Source: Nocardia pneumoniae NBRC 100136
Lineage (GTDB): Bacteria > Actinomycetota > Actinomycetes > Mycobacteriales > Mycobacteriaceae
DNA: 64,000 bases
Direction of reading: 5' to 3'
Assembly: GCF_000308755.1 (NCBI RefSeq)
Contig: NZ_BAGF01000072.1
Coordinates: 1 to 64,000, forward strand
Shown here: piece after piece, positions 16,395 through 25,281 of the stretch
Layout: every line of letters starts with the position of its first letter
How positions within the stretch are numbered: position 1 is the stretch's first letter
Program-made: the position numbers and the translations under genes
The notes under the pieces: generated by a model
The model's database searches: none
What the model was told of the DNA's origin: nothing
What the model saw: the letters and a program-made list of their open reading frames with translations, nothing else

Positions 16395-18442
16395 CCGTCG
16401 CCCACCTCGCGGTGGGGAGCGAATCGCTTCCCACCGAAACGGAGTCGACGGTGGAGGTCGTTCGTCCCGGGATGCTGACCACCGTGCAGGACTGGCCCGG
16501 ACGGGTCGGTTACTGGCATGTCGGCGTCCCGCCGTCGGGACCGATGGACGACCTGTCGTTCCGGCTGGGCAATCGAGCGCTCGGCAACGACGAGGGCGCA
16601 GCCGGTCTGGAATGCACCCTGGACGGTCCGGCGCTCCGGTTCACCGCGGCGACCTGGGTGTGCGTCACCGGCGCTCCGACCGAGGTAACCGTGGACGGCA
16701 TCCGTGCGCCGCAGTGGCGCACGGTACGGGTGCCCGCGGGCGGCATGCTGGACGTGGGGGCCGTGCGCGGGCCGGGCATGCGCTGCTACGTGCTGATCGC
16801 GGGCGGCATCGACCTGCCCGAATACCTCGGCAGCGCGGCGACGTTCACGCTCGGCCGGTTCGGCGGCAGTACCGGCGCGGCGCTACGCGCCGGTGAAGCG
16901 CTTCCGCTGGGCCCGCACCACGGCCGGGTCGCCGCGGCCGTCCCGATGGACGAACAGCCCGTGCTGACTCGGAGCTGGGAACTCGCGGTCACCGAAGGGC
17001 CGCACGGCGCACCGGAATTCTTCACCCGCGCCGACTTCGCCACCGTGGTCGGAACCGATTACGAGGTGCACTTCAATTCCGATCGCACCGGCGTCCGGCT
17101 GATCGGCCCGAAGCCGGAATGGGCTCGCACGGATGGCGGCGAAGCGGGGCTGCACCCGTCCAATATCCACGACACGCCGTATTCGGTGGGCGCGCTGGAT
17201 TTCACCGGCGACACCCCCATCCTGCTCGGCCCCGACGGGCCGAGCCTGGGCGGTTTCGTCTGCCCGGTCACCGTCGTCGCGGCCGACCGCTGGAAGCTCG
17301 GCCAGCTGTCCCCCGGCGACACCGTGCGTTTCGTGCTCGTCCGCGGCGACCGCGCCGCCTCGATCCGGGAATTGGGGACCGCACGCCGGGCCGTGTGGCC
17401 GACCGTGCTGTCGGCGGGCGGCGACGCTGACGACGGCGTGCTGCGCCGCGCCGACGTGGATGACGAGACCGCCGTGACCTACCGCCGCGCGGGCGACGAC
17501 GGGGTGCTCGTCGAATACGGCGCCATGACCTTGGATCTGGGCCTGCGAGCCCGCGTGCACGCCCTGCACCAGCATTTGCTGGCGGCTCGCGTGCGCGGGG
17601 TGACCGAACTGACGCCCGGCATCCGCTCGTTGCAGATCCGGGTCGATCCGCACGTCCTGCCGGTGCCCGCGCTGCTCGACCTGCTCGCCGAGGCCGAGGC
17701 GCTGCTTCCCGCTTCCGACCAGCTCGTGGTGCCGAGCCGCGTCGTCCACCTGCCGCTGTCCTGGGACGACCCGTCCACGCGCGAGGCGATCACCCGCTAC
17801 ATGCACGGCGTTCGCGCCGACGCGCCGTGGTGTCCGTGGAACATCGAGTTCATTCGTCGCATGAACGGTTTGGACACCGTCTCCGATGTCTACGACACCG
17901 TATTCGGGGCCGAGTACCTGGTGCTCGGACTCGGCGACGTCTACCTCGGCGCGCCGGTCGCCACCCCCACCGACCCCCGCCACCGGCTGGTCACCACGAA
18001 GTACAACCCGGCCCGCACCTGGACCCCGGAGAACGCGGTCGGCATCGGCGGCGCCTACCTGTGCGTGTACGGCATGGAAGGACCGGGCGGCTACCAGTTC
18101 GTCGGGCGCACCACCCAGGTGTGGAATCACCGCGCCGCGCCGCCCGCGCTGCCGCCAGGTGCCGATCGGGCCGCCTCCGGAACCGAAACACCCTGGTTGC
18201 TGCGATATTTCGACCGCATCCGCTGGTACCAGGTCGAGGCGGAAGAACTCCTCGACCTGCGCGCCGACTTCGCCGCGGGCAACGTCCGGGTCCGGGCCGA
18301 GGACGGGGAATTCCGCCTGGCGGACTACCGGAAGTTCCTCGCCGACAACGCTGAATCCATCGGACTCTTCCGCGCGCGGCAAGCGGAAGCCTTTACCGCC
18401 GAACGCAACTCCTGGCGATCGGCGGGCGAGCTCACCGTCTAG
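16391..18442 (+). CDS. Carboxyltransferase part of a urea/guanidine carboxylase, lacking BC and BCCP domains
   Basis: 683 residues. The order is AHS2/KipA-type carboxyltransferase (VVRPGMLTTVQDWPGRVGYWHVGVPPSGPMDDLSF, about residues 20-320) then AHS1/KipI-type (from about 370), then the urea-carboxylase-specific segment (DVYDTVFGAEYLVLGLGDVYLGAPVATPTDPRHRLVTTKYNPARTWTPENAVGIGG). Full urea or guanidine carboxylases of about 1,200 residues have an N-terminal ATP-grasp biotin carboxylase and a C-terminal biotin carrier with MKM. Here both are absent: translation starts right at AHS2 and stops at the linker that normally precedes the carrier (FTAERNSWRSAGE). It must use a separate biotinylated subunit, or it has a different role. 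No frameshift is visible inside. Confidence 0.85.
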   Translation: MTVAHLAVGSESLPTETESTVEVVRPGMLTTVQDWPGRVGYWHVGVPPSGPMDDLSFRLGNRALGNDEGAAGLECTLDGPALRFTAATWVCVTGAPTEVTVDGIRAPQWRTVRVPAGGMLDVGAVRGPGMRCYVLIAGGIDLPEYLGSAATFTLGRFGGSTGAALRAGEALPLGPHHGRVAAAVPMDEQPVLTRSWELAVTEGPHGAPEFFTRADFATVVGTDYEVHFNSDRTGVRLIGPKPEWARTDGGEAGLHPSNIHDTPYSVGALDFTGDTPILLGPDGPSLGGFVCPVTVVAADRWKLGQLSPGDTVRFVLVRGDRAASIRELGTARRAVWPTVLSAGGDADDGVLRRADVDDETAVTYRRAGDDGVLVEYGAMTLDLGLRARVHALHQHLLAARVRGVTELTPGIRSLQIRVDPHVLPVPALLDLLAEAEALLPASDQLVVPSRVVHLPLSWDDPSTREAITRYMHGVRADAPWCPWNIEFIRRMNGLDTVSDVYDTVFGAEYLVLGLGDVYLGAPVATPTDPRHRLVTTKYNPARTWTPENAVGIGGAYLCVYGMEGPGGYQFVGRTTQVWNHRAAPPALPPGADRAASGTETPWLLRYFDRIRWYQVEAEELLDLRADFAAGNVRVRAEDGEFRLADYRKFLADNAESIGLFRARQAEAFTAERNSWRSAGELTV

Positions 18443-18721
18443 TTGACTGCTGGCCCTCGGACATGGCGCTCCCGTCCAAGGGAGCCATGCCCGAGACTGT
18501 GGTCCACCTTGCAGGAGTTGAACTTCCCGCTCGCACCGTCCGAGTACGCCTCCGCCGCACGCGAATTCCTGCCTCGTATCCCGGCTGCCCAGTATCCCCA
18601 CATGAGCGCGCTGGCCCAGTTGGTGATCGATCGGAAGCACACCGGAATCGCCGATTTCTCGTTCCGTCTCGAGCTCGTTCTCGACGGCTTGGAACGGTTG
18701 CTCGCCGAATCCGCGGACTGA
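18443..18721 (+). pseudogene. C-terminal fragment of a TetR-family regulator
   Basis: The frame directly after the carboxyltransferase encodes a stretch typical of TetR C-terminal ligand domains (SALAQLVIDRKHTGIADFSFRLELVLDGLERLLAES, about 18600-18715). There is no in-frame ATG, no DNA-binding domain and only a TTG start. It looks like a gene end left by a deletion, perhaps the same event that removed genes expected after the carboxyltransferase. It could instead be a translated orphan of about 90 residues. Confidence 0.55.
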
Positions 18722-18724
18722 CGA

Positions 18725-19198
18725 TCAACTCACACCGAAGGTGGCCTCCGGATTGGACGCGTCACGAACGATCCGCAGCGCCTCGACCAACGCCTCCAGC
18801 TGCGCGGGCGACAGCAACCCGACGAACCAGCGGTCTATGGCGGCGAGATAGTCCGGTAGCACCTGCGCGAGCCGTGCCGCGCCCGCCTCGGTGAGCACCG
18901 CGTAGGCGCTGCGCCGATCCTCCGGATCGAGCTCGCGTTCGACCAGACCGGCGTTGGCCAGCCGATCGACCAATCGGGTGACACCGCTGGTGGACAGCGA
19001 GGTCTGCACCGCCAGCGCCGACATGCGCAGCCGTCGCCCCGGCGAACGACTCAACCGCGTAAGCGCGTTCAAGTCCAGACCGGACAACCCGTGTGCTTTC
19101 CAGACCGGTTCCAGCTTGGCCACCACACCGGCGTGCGCCTCGAACAGCAGGCCCATGGTGGTCAGGCGTGGATCCTCGAACAGGTCGGTGGCGTCCAT
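18725..19198 (-). CDS. MarR-family transcriptional regulator
   Basis: 157 residues from ATG 19198 (MDATDLFEDPRLTTMGLLFEAHAGVVAKLEPVWKAHGLSGLDLNALTRLSRSP). The winged helix is GRRLRMSALAVQTSLSTSGVTRLVDRLANAGLVERELDPEDRRSAYAVLTEAG, the MarR signature with the DRR wing. It is divergent from an SGNH hydrolase gene; the intergenic region carries long inverted repeats, so it probably represses both. The ligand is unknown, most often a phenolic or lipophilic compound for this family. Confidence 0.87.
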   Translation of the reverse strand: MDATDLFEDPRLTTMGLLFEAHAGVVAKLEPVWKAHGLSGLDLNALTRLSRSPGRRLRMSALAVQTSLSTSGVTRLVDRLANAGLVERELDPEDRRSAYAVLTEAGAARLAQVLPDYLAAIDRWFVGLLSPAQLEALVEALRIVRDASNPEATFGVS

Positions 19199-19236
19199 AC
19201 CGGGCAGAGTACCCGGGATGCTTGCCACGCGGATAG

Positions 19237-19293
19237 TTGACAAGAGGAATAAATCGCAGTAGAAATTTGCCTACGCAATATTCCTCACGTCAA
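19237..19293. promoter_or_regulatory. Long inverted repeat with -35-like ends, MarR/SGNH promoter
   Basis: TTGACAAGAGGAATA (19237-19251) pairs with TATTCCTCACGTCAA (19279-19293) at 13 of 15 positions, with a 27-nt spacer. Each arm begins with TTGAC read outward-in. On the plus strand TTGACA (19237) with TAGAAA 17 nt later (19260-19265) can serve as a promoter for the hydrolase. Likely MarR-controlled. Confidence 0.6.
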
Positions 19294-19308
19294 TTAATGG
19301 AGGTCACC

Positions 19309-20445
19309 ATGTCGCAGAACGCCTGGATCGCCGGATTCCGCTCCGGCGTGATCAATCCGGACGAGCAGATCAAACTCGCGGAGTCGCGCGCGTTCACCGA
19401 CCAGACCGTGCGGCAAGTGCTGCGCTTGGCGGGCGGCGGCACGCAGCTGCGGATCACGCTCACCAACCGCTATGGGAAGACTCCGCTGGTCGTCGACGCG
19501 GCCCGGGTGGCGATACACAAGACGGGCAGCGAGATCGTCGCCGAGACCGACACGGCGCTGCGCTTCGACGGCGCCGAGCGGGTGGTCGTCCCGACGGGTG
19601 GCGAGGCCGTCAGCGATCCGGTCGAGTTCACCGCGTCGGCGGGCACGGACCTGGCGTTGAGCCTGTACCTGCCCGGCCCCACCGGTCTCGCGACCTTCTC
19701 CCAGCAGCCCGGCGAAATCGCCTACGTCGCCGCCGGAAACGTCGTATCGGACGCCGCGCTCTCCGCCGAGGAGGAGGTCTCGACGCGGTTCTACGTCGCC
19801 GGTGTCGACGTGCTCGCGTCAGCGGCAACGCCGGTGGCCGTCGCGTTCGGCGACTCCTGGTTCGAAGGCTTCGGCACCACGATCGGCGCCAACCACCGCT
19901 CGGTGGACTACCTCAACGCGCGGCTGGACCACGGCTGGGCGGTCAACCAGGGCATCTCCGGAAATCGGCTGCTGACCCCGGAGATCGGCGAGCCCGGCCT
20001 GGAGCGCTTCGACCGCGACGCCCTCACCGTGCCCGGCGTGACGAGCGTCCTGGTGAACTTCGGCATCAACGACCTGATTCTCGGCGGCATGGCGGGCCAG
20101 CCGCCCGCGACCGCCGACGAACTGATCGCGGGCTTCTCCGCCCTCGCGCACCGCGCCCACGCGGCCGGACTCCCCATTCACGCCGCGACGATCGGACCTT
20201 ATGCCGGGTGCATCTACGAGGGTGTGACCATCGCCGAGACGCTGCCCACTCGCCGCCGCGTGAACGAATGGCTGCGCGGTACCGACATTTTCGACTCGGT
20301 ATTCGACGTGGCGCGGGCAGTCGAAGACCCGGAGCGACCCGATTTCATCCGGCCCGAATTCGACAGCGGTGACGGCATGCACCTCAATGACGCGGGCGCC
20401 CGCGCGATGGCCGAGACCATCGATATTGCAGCACTTTTCGGTTGA
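19309..20445 (+). CDS. SGNH/GDSL-type hydrolase
   Basis: 378 residues from ATG 19309 with GGAGGT 4 nt upstream. After an N-terminal beta-rich domain of about 175 residues comes the SGNH core: block I AVAFGDSWFEGFGTT (nucleophile Ser), block II near INQGISGNRLL (Gly), block III FGINDLILG (Asn), and block V DGMHLNDAGARAMAE (catalytic Asp and His). The two-domain layout resembles secreted actinobacterial SGNH esterases, but no signal peptide is present. It probably deacylates a carbohydrate or lipid ester. The divergent MarR gene probably regulates it. Confidence 0.88.
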   Translation: MSQNAWIAGFRSGVINPDEQIKLAESRAFTDQTVRQVLRLAGGGTQLRITLTNRYGKTPLVVDAARVAIHKTGSEIVAETDTALRFDGAERVVVPTGGEAVSDPVEFTASAGTDLALSLYLPGPTGLATFSQQPGEIAYVAAGNVVSDAALSAEEEVSTRFYVAGVDVLASAATPVAVAFGDSWFEGFGTTIGANHRSVDYLNARLDHGWAVNQGISGNRLLTPEIGEPGLERFDRDALTVPGVTSVLVNFGINDLILGGMAGQPPATADELIAGFSALAHRAHAAGLPIHAATIGPYAGCIYEGVTIAETLPTRRRVNEWLRGTDIFDSVFDVARAVEDPERPDFIRPEFDSGDGMHLNDAGARAMAETIDIAALFG

Positions 20446-20484
20446 TACCAGAGCTCGGTACGCGCCGCTGCGACCTATCGTCCA

Positions 20485-21136
20485 CTAAGAACTCAGTTCA
20501 GAATGAGTAGGCGCGTCGGTTCGGTGTGCCGTGCAAGGTGTTTGAGGCTGTTGCTGTGGCTGATGAAGTGGTGACTGATGCGTTGTGGACGAGGCTGGAG
20601 CCATTGATTCCGGTGCGGCAGCGGCGGTTTCGCTATCCCGGCCGTCGGCGGAGCGGCGACCGAGCGGCGTTGGAAGGCATCCTGTTCGTTGCCCGCACCG
20701 GCATCGGCTGGAACCAGTTGCCGACCGGACTGTTGGGAGCCTCCGGCGCGACCTGCTGGCGGCGGCTGGCCGAATGGCACCAAGCGGGCGTGTGGCAGCG
20801 GCTGCATGAACAGCTGCTGAGCGAACTGCGTGCCACTGGGTAGCTGGAGCTGTCGAACGCGCTTGTCGACTCCTCGCACCTGCGGGCTCTCAAAGGGGGG
20901 ATCACACCGACCCCAGCCCGGTCGACCGCGGCAAGCCCGGCTCGCCCGCCGCACTCCGCCCACGGTTCCGGACTCGGCACGGTCCGCTGGCCGGTGGAAC
21001 GGACCTCCGCGTGGCTACACGCGTTCAAACGCCTCAGGACCCGCTACGAACGCCGCGCCGACATCCACCACGCCCCACTCAGCCTTGCCTGCTCGGTCAT
21101 CTGCCTCCGCAAACTCATTCTGAACTGAGTTCTTAG
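20485..21136 (+). mobile_element. IS5-family element with internal deletion
   Basis: The element is bounded by perfect 24-bp inverted repeats (20485-20508 and 21113-21136), starting CTAAGAACTCAG and ending CTGAGTTCTTAG. It is 652 bp, shorter than the 800-900 bp usual for IS427-type IS5 elements. The central part, including the second catalytic Asp region, is missing: the frame passes from the VDSSHLRALKGG motif to VDRGKPGS and then directly to VERTSAWLHAFKRLR. The intact ends mean it could still move if a transposase is supplied in trans. Confidence 0.85.
20526..20843 (+). pseudogene. IS5-family transposase, N-terminal frame
   Basis: 105 residues from GTG 20526 (VTDALWTRLEPLIPVRQRRFRYPGRRRSGDRAALEGILFVARTGIGWNQLPTGLLGASGATCWRRLAEWHQAGVW). 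This is the conserved N-terminal DUF4096-type domain of IS5-family transposases. It ends in a stop at 20843, as expected for the first of two overlapping frames. The second frame (about 20843-21120) keeps the first Asp motif and the C-terminal Glu region (WPVERTSAWLHAFKRLRTRYERR) but lacks about 75 residues between them, so no active enzyme is possible. Confidence 0.82.
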
Positions 21137-22123
21137 ACCGGTCCTAACAGGTTGACCTTGCGCCAGCGGGATGGGGCGGCCTCGATCAGCTTGTAGGCCA
21201 TGGCGATTCCGGCCGCGCGGGAGCCTGGTCCCTTGGTGACTTTCGTGCGCAGCCGGAGGGTGGCGAAAAATGCATTGATCCACAGAACAACACGTTGATA
21301 CTTTACGGCTTCTGTGCCACCAGCAGCGCTGTTCCCGCGTCTCGGGGAATACTTCCCGCACCGCCTTCCAGAACCCCAGCGCCCCATCACCGACCGCGAG
21401 CACCGGCGCGCGCATGCCGCGGCGGCGGCAATCGCGCAGCAGATCCGCCCACGACTCGTGCGATTCGCGGAACCCGTCGCTGATAGCGACAAGTTCCTTG
21501 CGGCCGTCGGTCCGCACGCCGATCATCACCAGCAGGCACAGTTTCTCCTGCTCCAGACGCACCGTGGTGTGGATGCCGTCGACCCACAAACACACGTAAT
21601 CGGTGCCCGAGAGGTCCCGGCCGGCGAACGCGCGGGCCTCGTCGGTCCACTGGCCGGTCAACCGGGTGATCGACGCCGCCGAGAGCCCGGCACCGAAGCC
21701 AAGGAACTGCTCCAATGCCGGGCCGAAGTCCCCGGTGGATAGCCCGTGCAGATACAGCAGCGGCAGCACCTTGGTGACCTGCGGCGACTTCCGCGCCCAA
21801 GCGGGCAGGATCGCCGAGGAAAACCGCTACCGCTCACCGGTTACCGGATCCACACGCTTGTCGTTCACCCGGGGCGCTTTCACCCGCACCGCGCCCGCCG
21901 CGGTGAGGACTTCCCGCTCGGCGTGGTAGCCGTTGCGGACCACCAGACGGTGGCCGTTCTCGTCGAGCTGGTCGGCGAACTGGGCGACATAGGCGGCGAC
22001 CTCGCCCTTCTACGCGGCGGCCAGCATCTGCCGGGCACCGTCGCGGACGATCTCATCAAGCAACGACCGGGTCGACCCGGCCTCCTCGTCGGCGACGGAG
22101 ATGCTCTGAACTGCCGTGAACAC
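21133..22123 (-). pseudogene. IS256-family transposase, disrupted
   Basis: Reading leftward from GTG 22123, the frame gives LLDEIVRDGARQMLAAA, then a TAG, then KGEVAAYVAQFADQLDENGHRLVVRNGYHAEREVLTAAGAVRVKAPRVNDKRVDP, then a second TAG. The main body follows (TKVLPLLYLHGLSTGDFGPALEQFLG... TDYVCLWVDGIHTTVRLEQEKLCLLVMIGVR... DGFRESHESWADLLRD... CWWHR). About 70 residues around the third acidic residue are missing, and the C-terminus (LRTKVTKGPGSRAAGIAMAYKLIEAAPSRWRKVN) is in another frame. The 3' end abuts the IS5-like element, which apparently inserted there. The pseudogene is inactive. Confidence 0.85.
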
Positions 22124-22203
22124 GGACGTACCTTCCCGACCGGCGTTGGCGCGCCGGCATGATCAAGAATTCGGACTGATAGATCATCCGGGAAGGTGCG
22201 TCC
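22124..22203. repeat. Inverted repeats at the IS256 upstream end
   Basis: GGACGTACCTTCCCGAC (22124-22140) is nearly the complement of the sequence at 22187-22203 (TCCGGGAAGGTGCGTCC). The outer copy at 22187-22203 is probably the terminal repeat of the IS256 element; the inner copy sits just before the transposase start. Confidence 0.55.
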
Positions 22204-22414
22204 TTCCCGTCATCCACAGGTCCTGATCATTGCTCGCGATCACCGCGTCGAGGTCGTTGTCCGGGTCAGCGGCGTTGTTGTACACGGCGGCGCCGTTGAG
22301 CAGCACCACACCATCACCCCGCTGCGCTGGCACTCGCCCCCCAGCTGAACCCAACCGGCGAAGCCGGCAGACCATGGCCGCTTGACAGAGAAGCGAAGGA
22401 CACTCCCCCGGCAT
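22184..22414 (-). pseudogene. Hypothetical protein cut by the IS256 end
   Basis: A 76-residue frame whose middle reads GDGVVLLNGAAVYNNAADPDNDLDAVIASND and whose last residues (MTGRTHLPG) are encoded by the IS256 terminal repeat. The native C-terminus was therefore replaced by insertion. I do not recognise the family. The N-terminal part is rich in Cys and Arg and may not be native coding sequence. Confidence 0.35.
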
Positions 22415-22968
22415 AGGCCATCCTGAGCTCTGAGCAAACGTAAGAATGGTGAAACTCTGGCATGAAGGTCAGAAAGTGTTTGAATTTTCAACTAGATTCC
22501 TCTAGGATAAGAATCATCCTGCTCTACTAAGGACAACAACTCCGAGTTCGTACATCGCCCGCCCGAGACGGCATGAGAGGAACAGTTGGTATGCGCGGAT
22601 GCCCCGTGCCAGAAAAGTACAACTAGTCGCGACAACCGTCGATACGGATCGCGATCCATGGCTCGAGTCCACAACACACGTTTGCGATAGATACTCGACA
22701 GACAGAGCGATGTGCACCTGGCTGGTGGCGCAGCCGTGCAGCGTCGGCCGCTCGCAAGCTGACCTCGATGGCCTCCTTGGCCAGGGCCAGCTCGGGGCCG
22801 GGGTGCCCGCGGCCGTTCACCGACCCTCCGGATCTCATCGGGCCCCTTCCGGCTTTCTCCTGGTGATCGGCTTGGGCACCATCCGTGTCAGGCAGTTAAC
22901 GAAATGGCGCGCTACGGTGTTTCATCACCTTGCCGGACATAGAGCAATAAGACAAGGAGAAAGCCGCT
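22415..22968. other. Gene-poor stretch before the two-component genes
   Basis: About 550 bases with no convincing gene on either strand. The first 150 bases are more AT-rich than the surroundings. The end (22953-22962) holds AAGGAG, the ribosome-binding site of the response regulator. Confidence 0.45.
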
Positions 22969-23682
22969 GTGTCGTGCCAGACCGACTCCGCAACCGAATA
23001 TCGGCTGCTGGTTGTCGACGACGACCGCAATGTGCGTGATTCGCTGCAACGCGCCCTGGAGCTGTCCGGATTTGCAGTGGTCACCGCTTCCGACGGAGTG
23101 CAGGCGATCCGGTCGTGTGCCGAATACGAGCCCGACGCGGTCGTACTCGATATCGAGATTCCGCGCGTCAACGGCATGGGCGTGATCGCGGCACTGCGCG
23201 CCGCGGACAATGATGTCCCTATCTGCGTACTCAGCGCCCACAACACCCCCAACGACCGCATCGTGGGGCTAGAGGCCGGGGCCGATGACTATCTGATCAA
23301 GCCGTTCGTCTTCGGCGAACTCACCGCCCGGCTCCGCGCCCTGCTCCGCCGCCGCGCCGACCGGCCCAATGCGGACCGCGTCAAGTCGATCACCATCGGC
23401 TCTCTCCATATCGACCTTGTCGGCTGGCGCGTATATCTCGCGGGCCGCGAAATAAGGCTGACTCGCCGTGAACACGAATTGCTGACCGCGCTGGCCACCC
23501 ACCACGGCGTCGTGCAGTCTCGTGAGCAACTGCTCGACGCCGTGTGGGGCTACAGCTTCGTCACCGACACGAACGTGGTCGACGTTTTCGTCAGCTACCT
23601 GCGCCGCAAACTCGAGACCGAGGGTGGACCACGCATCATCCACACTGTCCGCGGCATCGGATACGTGCTACGCGCCGATTGA
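22969..23682 (+). CDS. OmpR-family response regulator, PrrA-like
   Basis: 237 residues from GTG 22969 with AAGGAG upstream. The receiver domain shows the acidic pair in VVDDDRN, the phospho-acceptor Asp in AVVLDIEIPRVNG and the Lys in LIKPF. The winged-helix effector ends FVSYLRRKLETEGGPRIIHTVRGIGYVLRAD. It closely resembles mycobacterial PrrA (NDVPICVLSA, GLEAGADDYLIKPFVFGELTARLRALLRRR). It is followed after 10 nt by a PrrB-like kinase. It sits among insertion sequence remnants and may be a second, acquired copy rather than the chromosomal prrA. Confidence 0.9.
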   Translation: MSCQTDSATEYRLLVVDDDRNVRDSLQRALELSGFAVVTASDGVQAIRSCAEYEPDAVVLDIEIPRVNGMGVIAALRAADNDVPICVLSAHNTPNDRIVGLEAGADDYLIKPFVFGELTARLRALLRRRADRPNADRVKSITIGSLHIDLVGWRVYLAGREIRLTRREHELLTALATHHGVVQSREQLLDAVWGYSFVTDTNVVDVFVSYLRRKLETEGGPRIIHTVRGIGYVLRAD

Positions 23683-23692
23683 GCCACTCACC

Positions 23693-25048
23693 ATGCGCAT
23701 GCTGTCCCTCCGCACTCGCGTCGCGCTGGCCACCGCTCTCGGCGCGGTTATCACCGTCACCGCGCTGGCCGGTTTTCTCTCGGTAGCGGTCGCGCGCTCC
23801 AATGTGCGCCAACTCGACGGGCAACTCGATACTGCTGCCCGGCTTCTCGAACTCAACGCCGACACGGCCCGGCAATTCCTCGGCCACGTCGACGACGCCG
23901 GGGCGGCCGCCGTCACCATCCGCGAGAACGGCATCGTCACCTCTTCCACCACACGACTGCCCGAGCTGCCCGACGGCTACGCATTGATAGATATCGACGG
24001 CGCAAGGTACCGCGTCAAAACCGTCACCGTCCCCAGGGAAGGACACTCGGTTTCGATCTCTGTGGCCCTGCCTATCAAACGCGCCCAAGCCGTCACCCGC
24101 AGGCAGCAACGCCGCGTACTCGTCACCGGCGCGGTGGCGGTTCTCATCGCCAGCAGCCTCGGCTGGTACCTGGGTGGGCGTGCCGTGCTCCCCCTCGTCG
24201 ATCTCACCCACCGGATCAGTCAAGGGGCACCGACACCTGACCTCACGGGCACGGACAACACGGTCCGCGAAGCGAGCGAACTGTCCGCTGCCATTGCCCA
24301 CCTGCTCACATGCATCACCGATGCACAGGGCCGAACACACGATGCCCTGGAGACTGCCCGGACCTTCGCCGCCACCGCCGGCCACGAACTGCGTGGCCCG
24401 CTCACCGCGATGCGCACCGATCTCGAAGTCATGCGCGGCCTCGACCTGCCACGCGAACAGCGCACGCACATCATCGACGATATCCTCCGCAAGCAATCCG
24501 GCATCGAATCCACCCTCACCGCACTCGAACAACTGGCCTCCGGTGAACTCGATCGCCACAATGGCAACCGCATCACGGTCGATCTTGTCGACATCGCCGA
24601 CGAGGCCGCCCGCGACGCCCGCCGCCACCACCCCGACCTCGTGATCGACGTCTGCAGCGAACCACCACTGCCTTTCACCTGCCTGCCCTCCGGTATCCGG
24701 CTCGCCCTCGACAACGCCATCACCAATGCCGTCAGACACGGTCGCGCCACCACCGTCCACCTCACCGCCCGCCGCAACTCGGACCGAGTGACCATCATCA
24801 TCGACGACAACGGAGTCGGAATCCCCGACGACGAACGCGACGCGGTATTCGCACGCTTCTACCGCGGCAGCAACGCCGAACACGACGGCTCCGGACTGGG
24901 GCTGGCCCTCATCGCCCAGCAAGCCGAACTCCACCATGGTCACACCCATTTCACCGATAGCCCACTCGGCGGCGCCAGACTGGTCATGGACATCACCGAC
25001 CGACACATCGGACCGACCGGCAAATTCGTTGAAGATCCGGCGCAATGA
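23693..25048 (+). CDS. Sensor histidine kinase, PrrB-like
   Basis: 451 residues from ATG 23693. Layout: helix 1 (VALATALGAVITVTALAGFLSVAVA), an extracytoplasmic sensor of about 110 residues with SSTTRLPELPDGYALIDIDGARYRVKTV, helix 2 (VLVTGAVAVLIASSLGWYLGG), HAMP, the H-box ATAGHELRGPLTAMRTDLEVMRGLDLP, N-box DNAITNAVRHG, and G-boxes DDNGVGIPDDERDAVF and GSGLGLALIAQQAELH. Segment-by-segment resemblance to mycobacterial PrrB is strong. It phosphorylates the adjacent regulator; the signal is unknown. Confidence 0.9.
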   Translation: MRMLSLRTRVALATALGAVITVTALAGFLSVAVARSNVRQLDGQLDTAARLLELNADTARQFLGHVDDAGAAAVTIRENGIVTSSTTRLPELPDGYALIDIDGARYRVKTVTVPREGHSVSISVALPIKRAQAVTRRQQRRVLVTGAVAVLIASSLGWYLGGRAVLPLVDLTHRISQGAPTPDLTGTDNTVREASELSAAIAHLLTCITDAQGRTHDALETARTFAATAGHELRGPLTAMRTDLEVMRGLDLPREQRTHIIDDILRKQSGIESTLTALEQLASGELDRHNGNRITVDLVDIADEAARDARRHHPDLVIDVCSEPPLPFTCLPSGIRLALDNAITNAVRHGRATTVHLTARRNSDRVTIIIDDNGVGIPDDERDAVFARFYRGSNAEHDGSGLGLALIAQQAELHHGHTHFTDSPLGGARLVMDITDRHIGPTGKFVEDPAQ

Positions 25049-25281
25049 CGGTCCCGGTCGGTGGGTCGGCTGCCGAGTTTTCCCACGGGGCCGGTTCGCC
25101 GACAAGACCATCCCCCGACTCGTAGCGGTGGGTGCGATGCGGCCCTGAGCTACTACTTCGTAGCCAGCTGGCGTCGCCGCTGCGATAGGCGACGAATCAA
25201 GCCGGACTCATTGCCCCACCACCGAACTCGGATCCGATGAGGTCGCACGATCGACGGACCGCGTTCGCGGAGTCATCCGAA

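Noticed and set aside
22599..23039. A plus-strand frame overlapping the response regulator start
   Set aside because: It overlaps a strong gene in another frame, has no ribosome-binding site and no recognisable domain.
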